Part shown: positions 1-7,787 of the stretch, one piece after another | Layout of the letters: the number at the start of each line of letters is the position of its first letter | Numbering within the stretch: position 1 is the stretch's first letter | NCBI RefSeq assembly: GCF_012927185.1 | Contig: NZ_JABBGB010000003.1 | Coordinates: 124,001 to 188,000 of the forward strand | Reading direction: 5' to 3' | Length of the DNA stretch: 64,000 nt | Source of the DNA: Pseudoflavitalea sp. G-6-1-2 | GTDB lineage: Bacteria > Bacteroidota > Bacteroidia > Chitinophagales > Chitinophagaceae | Notes under the pieces: model-generated | What the model saw: only the letters and a program-made list of their open reading frames with translations | What the model was told of the DNA's origin: nothing | Database searches by the model: none | Made by a program: the position numbers and the translations under genes

Positions 1-2
1 TT

Positions 3-194
3 ACATGGCAGCAGGTTACGCTTTGCGGAGACAAACGTCTGGTATCCGGAGATTTTATGATCGACGATCATACGAAGAACCTGGATACTTTCGGCGGAAA
101 GCAGTACCTGTTCACTTCTCCTCATAATCTCTCTGTTGACAAATACGATCGTATCAACAGCTGGGAAGAAGCTGCGAAGATCTTCTTATCATAA
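3..194 (+). CDS. 5'(3')-deoxyribonucleotidase, NT5C family (3' part only)
   Basis: Only the last 63 codons are in the window; the gene begins before base 1. The visible part contains SGDFMIDDHTKN, which matches the conserved C-terminal HAD motif of NT5C-type deoxyribonucleotidases (the acidic pair that binds Mg2+), followed by a short tail that ends in an SWEEAAKIFL segment typical of the family. Family members are cytosolic phosphatases that remove phosphate from (deoxy)nucleoside monophosphates and so balance nucleotide pools. The reading frame is open from the window edge to TAA at 192-194. A 9-bp inverted repeat lies about 30 bases downstream. Substrate preference cannot be judged from this fragment. 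Confidence 0.8.
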   Translation, partial: TWQQVTLCGDKRLVSGDFMIDDHTKNLDTFGGKQYLFTSPHNLSVDKYDRINSWEEAAKIFLS

Positions 195-223
195 CAGCAC
201 TTTACTTATTGGTATAAAAACAA

Positions 224-252
224 GTAGCCGGCAATTACTCATCGCCGGCTAC
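224..252. terminator. Hairpin downstream of the nucleotidase gene
   Basis: GTAGCCGGC (224-232) and GCCGGCTAC (244-252) form a perfect 9-bp stem with an 11-base loop, 29 bases after the stop codon. No T-run follows on the plus strand, but the minus strand has a T-rich stretch after the stem. It sits between converging genes, so a terminator role is the simplest reading; it may act on either strand. Confidence 0.5.
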
Positions 253-293
253 TGAGGATACTGGGAGAACCAGAAAAATTTACTTTGCTTTTT

Positions 294-431
294 CCAATAA
301 GCGGGTGCAGGGAGTGATCAATAAAATCTTTTTTCGGAACTATCTGGGTACTGAAATTATAGGGAACGGATTGGGTTTTCTTAATCTTACCGGATGATTG
401 GATTTTACCAATGTCCCTGCGTGCTTATTGG
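294..431. repeat. Large imperfect inverted repeat in the intergenic gap
   Basis: CCAATAAGCGGGTGCAGGGA at 294-313 pairs with TCCCTGCGTGCTTATTGG at 414-431, and weaker complementarity continues inward (TAAAATC at about 323-330 against GATTTTA at about 401-407). CTTTGCTTT-like sequence also flanks both outer ends. The arms enclose about 100 bases with no ORF. It could be a small miniature transposable element, a REP-like extragenic element, or a structured 3' region; no target-site duplication was recognised. Confidence 0.45.
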
Positions 432-460
432 TTAATAGTTATGGAAAGCAAAGAACTTCT

Positions 461-892
461 TTATTGCACTATTACCTGTCCGTTTTCAATCCGCTCATCT
501 TCACTGAACACTTCAAACAGGTAATTGCCTTTTTCTAAATTTTGAACAATGGTGGTTTGCTTGTGCTTAATGTTGGCACGCTTAACCAGTTTCCCTTCCA
601 CATCGAAGAGAAATAGCTGATACCATTTTCCTTCTTCCCCTGCAGCATTGAAGAACAGTACTTCCTGTTTTGCATCGGGCGTTAGTTTAATCGTATGCTT
701 TTTGCTGGTCACCAGTTTTTTTACAACAATTGTATCACGGGTAACAGTCTGCACAGGCAGCGGGCATCCGGATGCAGAGGGATACTGCAGTATCAGCACG
801 AAGAGCAGTACGGAGATGCCTGAAATTCGATACGGACTCAGTTTTCTGTAGGGTACAAATAATTGCATAGGCGAACGGATTGATGAACGCAA
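461..892 (-). CDS. Small secreted protein with a T9SS-like C-terminal segment
   Basis: A 143-codon frame. Methionine 9 (base 868) is an equally good start and gives a more usual signal peptide: a basic stretch, then a hydrophobic ISVLLFVLIL segment and a small-residue region. The mature part of about 95 residues has beta-rich composition, and its end (GKLVKRANI ... LEKGNYLFEVFSEDERIENGQVIVQ-like pattern) resembles the beta-sandwich of T9SS type A sorting domains, in which a G-x-Y-x-x-x-V strand is typical. No catalytic motif is visible. If the sorting-domain reading is right, almost the whole mature protein is sorting domain, which is unusual. It stands alone, separated by 40 bases from the next minus-strand gene. 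Confidence 0.6.
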   Translation of the reverse strand: MRSSIRSPMQLFVPYRKLSPYRISGISVLLFVLILQYPSASGCPLPVQTVTRDTIVVKKLVTSKKHTIKLTPDAKQEVLFFNAAGEEGKWYQLFLFDVEGKLVKRANIKHKQTTIVQNLEKGNYLFEVFSEDERIENGQVIVQ

Positions 893-932
893 TTATTAAA
901 GGGTACGGATCAAATTATTGTTACAATGCTTA

Positions 933-1895
933 CTAGAATCGGATTGGACAACGGGTTGAGTTGTCGAAGTTTTCGCTTCTTCCTAATCTGATACCCAGCT
1001 TGATGCCAAATGTGTAGTAGGCGTCGTTGCGGCCGGAGTTACCTCTCTGGAGGCCCGGTGCATGATACTTTTGATCAGGACCAGGAAGGCTTTTGTTTGC
1101 CATCCTTGCAGCCAGCTGTGCCTGCGCAACATTCTTGGTATTATTAAAGAAGAGCTTTGGATCGATGTAATTGGTGCTCACGTCGTCGATATAATCGGTG
1201 AACGTTTGACGGTGGATCACTTCCGCACTAAGGCTTATCTTGTCGTTGAGGAAGTACTTTACACCGATGCCTAATGGCACGTTCATCTCCGTGAGTTTGT
1301 AAGGCTTTCTGTCAGGATATTCTTTCATGCCCTGGCCTTCAGTGTGAAGCGGTTGCAGATCAACCCATTTGCCTGTCTTAGGATCCTGGCCCTGTGGATT
1401 GAATTTGAACATACCTACACCAGCCACTACATATGGACGTAGTCTGTGCCAAACATCGGAAGGATCATCTTCGAGAAACACAGTGGGATAAAATTCTGCC
1501 AGCAGTAAAACTTCAGAAAGTTTAGAACGGAAATTCAGGTTACGCGTTTTGCGGGCTTCTTCGTAACCGCCTTTGCCTTTGATGATGGCATCATCACCTT
1601 CGAGACGGCCAAGATTCCCTGCCAGCCTGAATCCCAGCCATTCAGTTGGTTGATAAGCTACGTATGCGCCATACGTGAGAGTTGTTGTGGGGAAGTTATT
1701 ATCCTTGAGGAAAGTTGTTCCCTTGCCTTTGTTACCACCCAAATCGCCAAGGAAGTTGGAGGGGCCGAGAGTGATACCAATTTCCCAGGAAGAAGATTTC
1801 TCTCCATACTGGCTAAACGAAGTAAGACTTCCGCAGAGACATGCAAGTGATAATACCCAGCGCTTCCCTACAGAAAAGCGTAGATGCTGCTTCAT
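933..1895 (-). CDS. Outer-membrane beta-barrel protein, DUF6089-like
   Basis: 320 residues with an N-terminal signal peptide (hydrophobic VLSLACLCGSLTSFS, then mature protein starting near QYGEKSSSWEIG). The mature part begins with a glycine-rich strand followed by LGPSNFLGDLGGNKGKG, and alternates aromatic and polar residues throughout (e.g. PYVVAGVGMFKFNP, LGIGVKYFLNDKISLSAEV), ending in a strand close to the C terminus. This is the pattern of the single-domain outer-membrane barrels of Bacteroidota annotated as DUF6089 or PorG-like proteins. The latter belong to the T9SS, but I see no feature that assigns this copy to it. It is transcribed on the minus strand with a 155-base upstream gap that contains a palindrome. 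Confidence 0.65.
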   Translation of the reverse strand: MKQHLRFSVGKRWVLSLACLCGSLTSFSQYGEKSSSWEIGITLGPSNFLGDLGGNKGKGTTFLKDNNFPTTTLTYGAYVAYQPTEWLGFRLAGNLGRLEGDDAIIKGKGGYEEARKTRNLNFRSKLSEVLLLAEFYPTVFLEDDPSDVWHRLRPYVVAGVGMFKFNPQGQDPKTGKWVDLQPLHTEGQGMKEYPDRKPYKLTEMNVPLGIGVKYFLNDKISLSAEVIHRQTFTDYIDDVSTNYIDPKLFFNNTKNVAQAQLAARMANKSLPGPDQKYHAPGLQRGNSGRNDAYYTFGIKLGIRLGRSENFDNSTRCPIRF

Positions 1896-1990
1896 GTGAT
1901 ATTAGATTTATAGTTTTCAGACGGTCGATGGATCCAGGGTGGATGCGTTAAAGCATATCACCGCGATAGTAATAACGCAGAAGTGTAGGT

Positions 1991-2016
1991 TTTTTGTGTG
2001 CAGCTGCACAAAAAAA
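1991..2016. repeat. Palindrome with T/A-rich flanks between ElaA-like and barrel genes
   Basis: TTTTTTGTGTGCAGCTGCACAAAAAA is nearly self-complementary around GTGCAGCTGCAC, a perfect 12-bp palindrome. It lies about 35 bases downstream of the ElaA-like stop and about 95 bases upstream of the barrel gene start. It lacks a T-run after the stem on the minus strand, so it may be a regulatory site or a weak bidirectional hairpin rather than a standard terminator. Confidence 0.4.
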
Positions 2017-2050
2017 ATTATTGATGTGAGATGATTGTGGAAAAGCTTGC

Positions 2051-2509
2051 TCAGTGCGAAGGATGGAGAATCATTTCAATGTGTTCTATGTTGTCTTCCA
2101 GATAGATATCGCTCGTTTGTGTGAAACCGATAGATTCGTAGAATTTCCTGAGGTATAGTTGTGCTCCGATCTTTATATCGTGTAATCCCCATCGTAAAAT
2201 TACTTCGTCGATGGAACGCTTCATCAATTCTCTTCCGATACCTGTACCACGCGATAACGGGGAGGATACCACGCGGCCGATAGAAATTTCATCATAGGAA
2301 ATTCCCGCAGGCACCAGCCTTGTTGATGCAACGAGCTGATCGTTCTGCCAGCCCATCACATGCAGGCAATGCTGATCTTTATTATCCATATCGAGAAATA
2401 CGCAGTTCTGCTCCACTACAAATACTTCGCTGCGCAATCGGAGCATGGCATACAGCTCATGAGGAGTGAGTTCGTTGAAGGGCTTTACAATCCAGGTTGT
2501 AGCGGACAT
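2051..2509 (-). CDS. GNAT family N-acetyltransferase, ElaA type
   Basis: 152 residues, the normal length of ElaA-like proteins. The start region reads W-x-V-K-P-F-N-E-L-T, then LRLRSEVFVVEQNC, the family hallmark (R-x-x-V-F-V-V-E-Q). The acetyl-CoA binding motif is GRVVSSPLSRGTGIGRELM, with the R-G-x-G-I-G loop, and the C-terminal strand LRKFYESIGFTQTSDIYLEDNIEHIEM contains the F-Y-x-x-x-G-F motif. GNAT enzymes transfer an acetyl group from acetyl-CoA to an amine; the ElaA substrate is not established. The gene ends 155 bases before the barrel gene and starts 22 bases after rarA, so it is probably the second gene of a rarA transcript. Confidence 0.88.
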   Translation of the reverse strand: MSATTWIVKPFNELTPHELYAMLRLRSEVFVVEQNCVFLDMDNKDQHCLHVMGWQNDQLVASTRLVPAGISYDEISIGRVVSSPLSRGTGIGRELMKRSIDEVILRWGLHDIKIGAQLYLRKFYESIGFTQTSDIYLEDNIEHIEMILHPSH

Positions 2510-2531
2510 CGATATTGATTTAGAGAAATGA

Positions 2532-3818
2532 TCAGTAACCGTATTTGTCTTTCCAGAGGCTCTTCAGGTAGCGCCTCAGTTCTTCTTCCCGTGCATTTTT
2601 ACCGGGACTGTAAAAGGCGCGGCCCGATAATGCATCCGGAAGATATTCCTGTTCGGAGAAATTATTATCGAAACTATGCGAATACTTATAGTCTTTGCCG
2701 TAGTTGAGGTTCTTCATCAGCTTTGTAGGTGCATTGCGGATATGCAGTGGAACAGGCAGGTCGCCGGTTTGTTTTACTGCACTGATAGCGTCATTGATGG
2801 CCATGTATGAGGCATTGCTCTTGGGAGAGGAAGCAAGATATACGGCACACTGGCTGAGAATGATCCTCGACTCCGGATGCCCGATCTTATTCACGGCATC
2901 GAATGTTGCGTTGGCTATCACCAGCGCCGTGGGGTTGGCATTGCCGATATCTTCACTGGCCGAGATCAGCAGTCTGCGTGCAATGAACTTCACATCTTCG
3001 CCGCCTTCGATCATGCGTGCAAGCCAGTACACTGCTCCATTGGGATCACTTCCACGGATGCTTTTGATGAAAGCCGAAATGATGTCGTAGTGCTGCTCTC
3101 CGTTCTTATCGTACATGGCTATGCGCTGTTGCGCTATCTCCATTACATCGTTGTCGGTAACAACAATTTCATCGTCGGGTTTGGCATTGCCTGCACTAAT
3201 GGTGTCTACCACCAGCTCAAAGAGATTGAGCAGCTTGCGTGCGTCGCCGCCGGAGATGGCAATGAGGGCGCTCGTTTCTTTGAGGCTGATCTTTTTCTGG
3301 CTGAGCAACATATCCTCTGCCATTGCATGGCGCAGCAGTTTAATGAGGTCTTCTTCACTGAGTGATTTCAGTACGTATACCTGACATCTGCTCAGCAGGG
3401 CCGAGTTCACTTCGAAGCTTGGATTCTCTGTTGTGGCTCCGATAAGTGTGATGGTTCCTTTTTCAACGGCTCCGAGCAGGGCATCCTGCTGGCCTTTGTT
3501 GAAGCGGTGTATCTCATCGATGAAGAGAATGGCCTTGCTGGTTCTTTTGGCGATATCGATCACTTCCCGTACATCTTTTACGCCTGCGCTGATAGCGCTG
3601 AGTGTAAAGAAGGGAAGCTGTAATGTATGCGCAATGATATTGGCAATGGTGGTTTTGCCGGTACCGGGAGGGCCCCAGAGGATCATGGATGGAACCTTAC
3701 CCTGCTCGATGCTCTTTCGCAGAATACTGCCTTCACCGGCCAGGTGTTCCTGTCCGGCGAGCTGATCGAGACTCTCCGGACGCAGGCGTTCTGCAAGGGG
3801 AACGAATGCTTCATTCAT
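2532..3818 (-). CDS. rarA: Replication-associated recombination protein A (RarA/MgsA), AAA+ ATPase
   Basis: 428 residues, the usual size. Walker A is GPPGTGKTT at about 49-57, Walker B is ILFIDEIHRF at about 97-106, and the sensor-1 region IGATTENPSFEVNSALLSRC with the arginine finger follows. The C-terminal half carries the family's tetramerisation region (ISAFIKSIRGSDPNGAVYWLARM, then LYxxPH-like motifs replaced here by LNYGKDYKYSH). RarA acts at stalled or collapsed replication forks together with recombination and clamp-loading proteins. The start ATG at 3816-3818 follows a TAACTTCG sequence, one base from the TAnnTTTG consensus. It heads a likely two-gene unit with the acetyltransferase. 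Confidence 0.95.
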   Translation of the reverse strand: MNEAFVPLAERLRPESLDQLAGQEHLAGEGSILRKSIEQGKVPSMILWGPPGTGKTTIANIIAHTLQLPFFTLSAISAGVKDVREVIDIAKRTSKAILFIDEIHRFNKGQQDALLGAVEKGTITLIGATTENPSFEVNSALLSRCQVYVLKSLSEEDLIKLLRHAMAEDMLLSQKKISLKETSALIAISGGDARKLLNLFELVVDTISAGNAKPDDEIVVTDNDVMEIAQQRIAMYDKNGEQHYDIISAFIKSIRGSDPNGAVYWLARMIEGGEDVKFIARRLLISASEDIGNANPTALVIANATFDAVNKIGHPESRIILSQCAVYLASSPKSNASYMAINDAISAVKQTGDLPVPLHIRNAPTKLMKNLNYGKDYKYSHSFDNNFSEQEYLPDALSGRAFYSPGKNAREEELRRYLKSLWKDKYGY

Positions 3819-3870
3819 GTGCCGAAGTTACTAAAAAAATTAGTTTTGAGAAGTTTTGCAAAAGCGGCTG

Positions 3871-3908
3871 AAAAGGAAAAGGGGCCGGCCTTTTGAGGCA
3901 GCCCCTTC
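3871..3908 (-). terminator. Intrinsic terminator downstream of the 3917-4435 gene
   Basis: On the minus strand AAGGGGC (3907-3901) pairs with GCCCCTT (3885-3879), with an inner GCC/GGC pairing, and the stem is followed by TTCCTTTT. It lies 9 bases after the stop codon of the small membrane protein, and would end the aspS-membrane protein transcript. Confidence 0.75.
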
Positions 3909-3916
3909 TGTATGAG

Positions 3917-4435
3917 TTATTGTTCGTCGTTCTCAGATCTCGCCGGAGGCGGATCGAAAACCCGACCATATTGTTTCAGCAATTTCCAGGTGTAGAATAC
4001 ATGCGGAATTATTATCAGATAATAAGCCAGCATGATCCATGGCGTAGCCATCATAAAATTGCTGATGATCTGTCCCTGATCGGCTGCACTCGGCGGCAGT
4101 TGTTTAATGTATTCTTCTGCCTGCAATTGCAGTTTCTCGGGGCTTGCGATCATTATTCCTGCTTCCACAACGCTCAGCGCTGCGATACCCACTGAAATGT
4201 AACTGCTCACTTTGATGAGCGTACGAAGGGAGGGTTTGCAATAGAAATATTCCTGCACACCCATTTTCAGAAAACGGTAACTGGTATAGCTATAGATCAC
4301 CAGTGCGGCGCCGATGATTATCGAAACAAACATCAGCGGATTGGCCAATGCAGCCGGAAGCAGCACCACTATTGGTAATGCAATCAGCGCTGCTACGGCC
4401 AGTAAAATATAAGTAGCGATTCTGTATAAAGTCAT
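3917..4435 (-). CDS. Four-helix membrane protein of unknown function
   Basis: 172 residues with four clear hydrophobic segments: about residues 5-30 (YILLAVAALIALPIVVLLP), 32-50 (PLMFVSIIIGAALVIYS), 75-98 (ISVGIAALSVVEAGIMI) and 128-148 (MATPWIMLAYYLIIIPHVFY). Between the third and fourth is a polar, probably extracytoplasmic loop (about residues 99-125), and the tail is acidic and prolines-rich. I do not recognise a family. The gene starts 3 bases after the aspS stop codon, so it is almost certainly co-transcribed with aspS, although no functional link is known. A terminator follows directly. Confidence 0.75.
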   Translation of the reverse strand: MTLYRIATYILLAVAALIALPIVVLLPAALANPLMFVSIIIGAALVIYSYTSYRFLKMGVQEYFYCKPSLRTLIKVSSYISVGIAALSVVEAGIMIASPEKLQLQAEEYIKQLPPSAADQGQIISNFMMATPWIMLAYYLIIIPHVFYTWKLLKQYGRVFDPPPARSENDEQ

Positions 4436-4438
4436 GTT

Positions 4439-6274
4439 CTATTTCAGATTGAGACTGATCTGCAGCTCATCGAGCTGTTTATCGTCAATGGAAGAAGGAG
4501 CATCGAGCATCATATCTCTTCCGCTGTTGTTTTTAGGGAAGGCGATAAAGTCGCGGATGCTTTCACTTCCACCCAGGATAGCGCAGGTACGGTCGAAACC
4601 GAATGCGATACCGCCGTGTGGTGGTGCGCCGTATTCGAATGCGCCGAGCAGGAAGCCGAATTTATGCAGCGCTTCTTCTTTGCTCATGCCGAGGGCGGTG
4701 AACATCTTCTCCTGCAGTTCGCGCTGGAAGATGCGGATAGATCCGCCACCGATCTCGTTTCCGTTCAGCACCATATCGTACGCGTTTGCTTTGATATGCG
4801 CATAAGGATGTTCGAGGTATTTGGCTGCATCGTGAATTACAGGATCGTTGTCGATCATAGCCTGAATATGTGATGGCTTGGGCGCTGTGAACGGGTGGTG
4901 ACGCGCAACCCAGCGATTATCTTCTTCTGCATATTCGAAGAGCGGGAAGTCCATCACCCAAAGCAACTTGAATTCGTCTTTCTTGCGGAAGCCGAGGCGG
5001 TTGCCCATTTCGAGGCGAAGCTCACTGGCGGCTTTGCGGGTTCTTTCTTCACGTCCGGCAAGGATCAGTATGAGGTCGCCTGCCTGTGCTCCGGCAGCTG
5101 TAGCGATATTTTTGAGTTGTTCTTCGCTGAAGAATTTGTCTACGCTGCTCTTGTAGCTCACGCCGTTTTCAGTGGCAGTGCATTTGATGTACACCAGTCC
5201 CTGCATTCCGATCTGCGGGCGCTTAACCCAGTCTGTGAGTTCATCTGTTTGTTTGCGGGTGTATTCTGCGCATCCGGGAGCTGCAATGGCAATCACGGTT
5301 TCAGCGTCGTTGAATACTTTGAAGTCGGTGCCTGCAAGCAGTTCTCCTTTTGCAGGGAGTTCTCCGTTCAGTGTGAAGGCAGACTTGATATTGAGCAGTT
5401 GCATGCCGAAACGGATATCGGGTTTGTCGTTTCCGTAGGTCCACATGGCATCTTCCCATGTCATGCGGGGAACTGCTTCCGTATAATCGTAGTTCTTTAC
5501 TGTTTTGAAGATATGTTTCACCATGCCTTCGAACATCTGGAGAATGTCTTCCTGCTCTACAAAGCACATTTCGCAGTCGATCTGAGTGAACTCAGGCTGA
5601 CGGTCGGCACGGAGATCCTCATCGCGGAAGCATTTGGTGATCTGATAGTAACGGTCGTATCCGCTCACCATCAGCAGTTGCTTGAAGGTTTGGGGAGACT
5701 GGGGCAGGGCATAGAACTGACCGGGGTTCATGCGGGATGGAACCACAAAGTCGCGCGCACCTTCCGGAGTAGATTTGATCAGGAAAGGCGTTTCGATGTC
5801 CATGAAATCTTTGCTATTGAGGTATTCGCGTGCTGCCTTGGCAACTGCGAAGCGGAGCTCCAGATTTTTCTTCACGATATTTCTGCGGAGATCGAGGTAG
5901 CGGAACTTCATGCGAAGGTCGTCGCCGCCATCGGTTTCGTCCTGAATAGTGAAGGGGGGAACTGCCGACTTATTCAATATGGTGAAAGAAGTGAGTTTGA
6001 TCTCGATATCTCCCGTAGGGATATTCGGGTTCTTATTGGTTCTTTCAGAAACGATGCCTTTGGCCTGAATTACAAACTCCCTTCCGAGAGGTTGCTGATC
6101 GAGCTGATGGTTCAGTTCTTCTCCGAAGAGCAGTTGGGTGATCCCATACCTGTCCCGCAGATCGGCGAACGTGATACTTCCGAATTTTCTTACGCTCTGG
6201 ATCCATCCGGCCAGGGTAACTTCCTGACCCTGTTGTGCGATACGCAATTCGCCACAGGTATGAGTTCTGTACAT
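4439..6274 (-). CDS. aspS: Aspartate--tRNA ligase
   Basis: 611 residues, slightly longer than the usual bacterial enzyme of about 590. The N-terminal anticodon-binding OB fold occupies roughly residues 1-105 ([20 protein letters not shown]). Class II motifs are visible: FRYLDLRR at 124-131, motif 2 FRDED at 216-220 followed by [12 protein letters not shown], and motif 3 GGIAFGFDR near the end. A bacterial GAD insertion domain lies in the middle, and [10 protein letters not shown] is also typical of bacterial AspRS. It charges tRNA-Asp in the cytoplasm. The Asp/Asn discrimination type cannot be called reliably. A TACCTTTG -7 element lies upstream. Confidence 0.97.
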   Translation of the reverse strand: MYRTHTCGELRIAQQGQEVTLAGWIQSVRKFGSITFADLRDRYGITQLLFGEELNHQLDQQPLGREFVIQAKGIVSERTNKNPNIPTGDIEIKLTSFTILNKSAVPPFTIQDETDGGDDLRMKFRYLDLRRNIVKKNLELRFAVAKAAREYLNSKDFMDIETPFLIKSTPEGARDFVVPSRMNPGQFYALPQSPQTFKQLLMVSGYDRYYQITKCFRDEDLRADRQPEFTQIDCEMCFVEQEDILQMFEGMVKHIFKTVKNYDYTEAVPRMTWEDAMWTYGNDKPDIRFGMQLLNIKSAFTLNGELPAKGELLAGTDFKVFNDAETVIAIAAPGCAEYTRKQTDELTDWVKRPQIGMQGLVYIKCTATENGVSYKSSVDKFFSEEQLKNIATAAGAQAGDLILILAGREERTRKAASELRLEMGNRLGFRKKDEFKLLWVMDFPLFEYAEEDNRWVARHHPFTAPKPSHIQAMIDNDPVIHDAAKYLEHPYAHIKANAYDMVLNGNEIGGGSIRIFQRELQEKMFTALGMSKEEALHKFGFLLGAFEYGAPPHGGIAFGFDRTCAILGGSESIRDFIAFPKNNSGRDMMLDAPSSIDDKQLDELQISLNLK

Positions 6275-6334
6275 CTAATTGAAATTTATTGTAATATCAA
6301 TGATAAACCAGTGCATTACGGGCACCGGGGGAGG

Positions 6335-6342
6335 CAAAGGTA
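6335..6342 (-). promoter_or_regulatory. Bacteroidota -7 element for aspS
   Basis: The minus strand reads TACCTTTG, an exact match to the TAnnTTTG -7 consensus used by the Bacteroidota primary sigma factor, about 60 bases upstream of the aspS start. I do not see a clear TTG -33 partner at the usual spacing. Confidence 0.5.
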
Positions 6343-6522
6343 ATGCTTTCATAATTTTGTGCGGGGGTACTTCCATTTTCAAATTATTCTTTCTATTTTG
6401 TTCCCGGTACAATTACCCAACCTCATATTCCACCTCCCCTGAAACGCCGCAGAGATTAATCCATTCTTTGTGAAGACCGCCCCTGTTGACCCTTACGTAC
6501 CTCTCTATTCACAAAAAGAAAA

Positions 6523-7332
6523 ATGAGCCTTATGGAAATTTTGGTCATTTCCCTGGTGGTCATTGGTATTATCCTCCTGTACGATCCAGTAAGCGAATGG
6601 ATCAACCGCCTCCATGTGAAGCGCCAGCACAAGCTGTTCCTTGCACAGGAACCATTCTATCATTCTATTGTTGCACAACATCTCCGTTTCTATCACCGGT
6701 TGAGTATGGAAGAACAGCGTAAGTTTCTGTTCCGCACTTTTCTTTTCCGCAAAGCCAAGCGCTTTCATTATATAGAAGTGGAAGAATCGGCAGAGATGCC
6801 GGTACTGATCAGCGCCATTTCGGTTCAGCTGACCTTTGGGCTGGACAAATTCCTCCTGAACTTTTTCCGTGATATCTATGTGTTGAAAGATGATTATCAC
6901 TACGGATTCAATTCTCGTCCTTTTCAGGGGCATGTGGATCATAGTGGCATCTATCTCACCTGGGATAATTTCATGGAAGGAGTGAAGGGGCAGGTTCCCA
7001 ACTGCAATATGGGACTGCACGAAATGGGCCATGCGCTCACGTATGTGAACTTCATTTCACAAACGGAAGAAGACAAACACTTCAAGAAAGAGTTCAAGAA
7101 TTTCTCCAAAGTGGCACGTCCGATTTTTGAGCGGATGCAGCGTGGAGAGAAGAATATGCTCGATCCGTATGCAGGAACGAATTATCATGAGTTCTGGGCA
7201 GTGAGTGTGGAAGTGTTTTTCGAGAATCCGATGCGCATGCGCGAGGAGCTGCCTGAGTTGTATGCGGCAATGAGCAAGTTGTTGCGTCAGGATCCGCTGG
7301 TGATAGTTAACTCAGCAAAAATTGCCGCCTAG
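6523..7332 (+). CDS. M90 (MtfA-like) zinc-dependent peptidase
   Basis: 269 residues. One N-terminal transmembrane segment (about residues 4-20, LMEILVISLVVIGIILLY) is followed by a cytoplasmic-type catalytic domain. The zinc motif is HEMGH at 166-170, and the downstream FWAVSVEVFFENP segment matches the conserved E-x-F-A-x-x-x-E-x-F-F-x-x-P motif of M90 peptidases such as MtfA, in which a glutamate is the third metal ligand. In enterobacteria MtfA responds to the Mlc repressor of glucose uptake; no such partner is visible here. The membrane anchor differs from soluble MtfA but is common in Bacteroidota homologues. It is a single gene diverging from aspS. Confidence 0.85.
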   Translation: MSLMEILVISLVVIGIILLYDPVSEWINRLHVKRQHKLFLAQEPFYHSIVAQHLRFYHRLSMEEQRKFLFRTFLFRKAKRFHYIEVEESAEMPVLISAISVQLTFGLDKFLLNFFRDIYVLKDDYHYGFNSRPFQGHVDHSGIYLTWDNFMEGVKGQVPNCNMGLHEMGHALTYVNFISQTEEDKHFKKEFKNFSKVARPIFERMQRGEKNMLDPYAGTNYHEFWAVSVEVFFENPMRMREELPELYAAMSKLLRQDPLVIVNSAKIAA

Positions 7333-7356
7333 CGATTAAACGATTACACCTGCGTA

Positions 7357-7414
7357 AATAAAAGAAGGAATACTGAATTTGTTCATCAGAACAGAAACAG
7401 CATTCCTTTTATTA
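7357..7414. terminator. Bidirectional terminator between converging genes
   Basis: AATAAAAGAAGGAAT (7357-7371) pairs with ATTCCTTTTATT (7402-7413) apart from a 3-base bulge. A/T runs are part of both outer arms, so the structure could stop transcripts from the peptidase (plus) and from the secreted-protein operon (minus). Confidence 0.6.
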
Positions 7415-7443
7415 TTGACTGAAACTGGAAAACCGTTTTTCGA

Positions 7444-7773
7444 TCACTCTTTTTTAGACTGAACAACCGGCTGCCTCTTTGGGACCGGAGCATCTGAAGG
7501 CAGCTGTGTTTTTGTATTGTCCACCGTGGTTTTATTGTTGCCGGATGATTGTACAGCAGATCCGGAAATATCAGTTTTGCGCATAGGGATGGCAGTGGTA
7601 GTGGTCTTAGACTGTGCAGCCACGTCTGCCTTGCGTATAGGAAGTGCTGCATTTACATTGTTCTGCTTAGGTGCAACATCTGATGTGCGAAGCGGAACGG
7701 CTGTTTTGCCTTGCTGGGCATTGGCAGCTGCAGATAATCCAAATACCAGCAGCAGGAAGCATATCGATTTCAT
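7444..7773 (-). CDS. Small secreted protein with three PxR-x-x-D repeats
   Basis: 109 residues. A signal peptide (MKSICFLLLVFGLSAAANA, cleavage before QQGK) is followed by a low-complexity mature chain. It contains three spaced copies of one motif: AVPLRTSDV, ALPIRKADV and AIPMRKTDI, at intervals of about 19-20 residues, separated by Q/N/T-rich linkers. The tail is basic and proline-rich. No catalytic residue or known domain is visible, and the chain is probably disordered. It starts 14 bases after the stop of the 635-residue secreted protein and is the last gene of that minus-strand operon. The repeated motif suggests multivalent binding, but this is inference. Confidence 0.6.
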   Translation of the reverse strand: MKSICFLLLVFGLSAAANAQQGKTAVPLRTSDVAPKQNNVNAALPIRKADVAAQSKTTTTAIPMRKTDISGSAVQSSGNNKTTVDNTKTQLPSDAPVPKRQPVVQSKKE

Positions 7774-7787
7774 GATAAAAGTTTTAT

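Noticed and set aside
4895-6343. 482-codon frame on the plus strand opposite aspS
   Set aside because: It is antisense to a certain aspartyl-tRNA synthetase gene, with composition expected from the complementary frame of a high-bias gene; no motif is visible.
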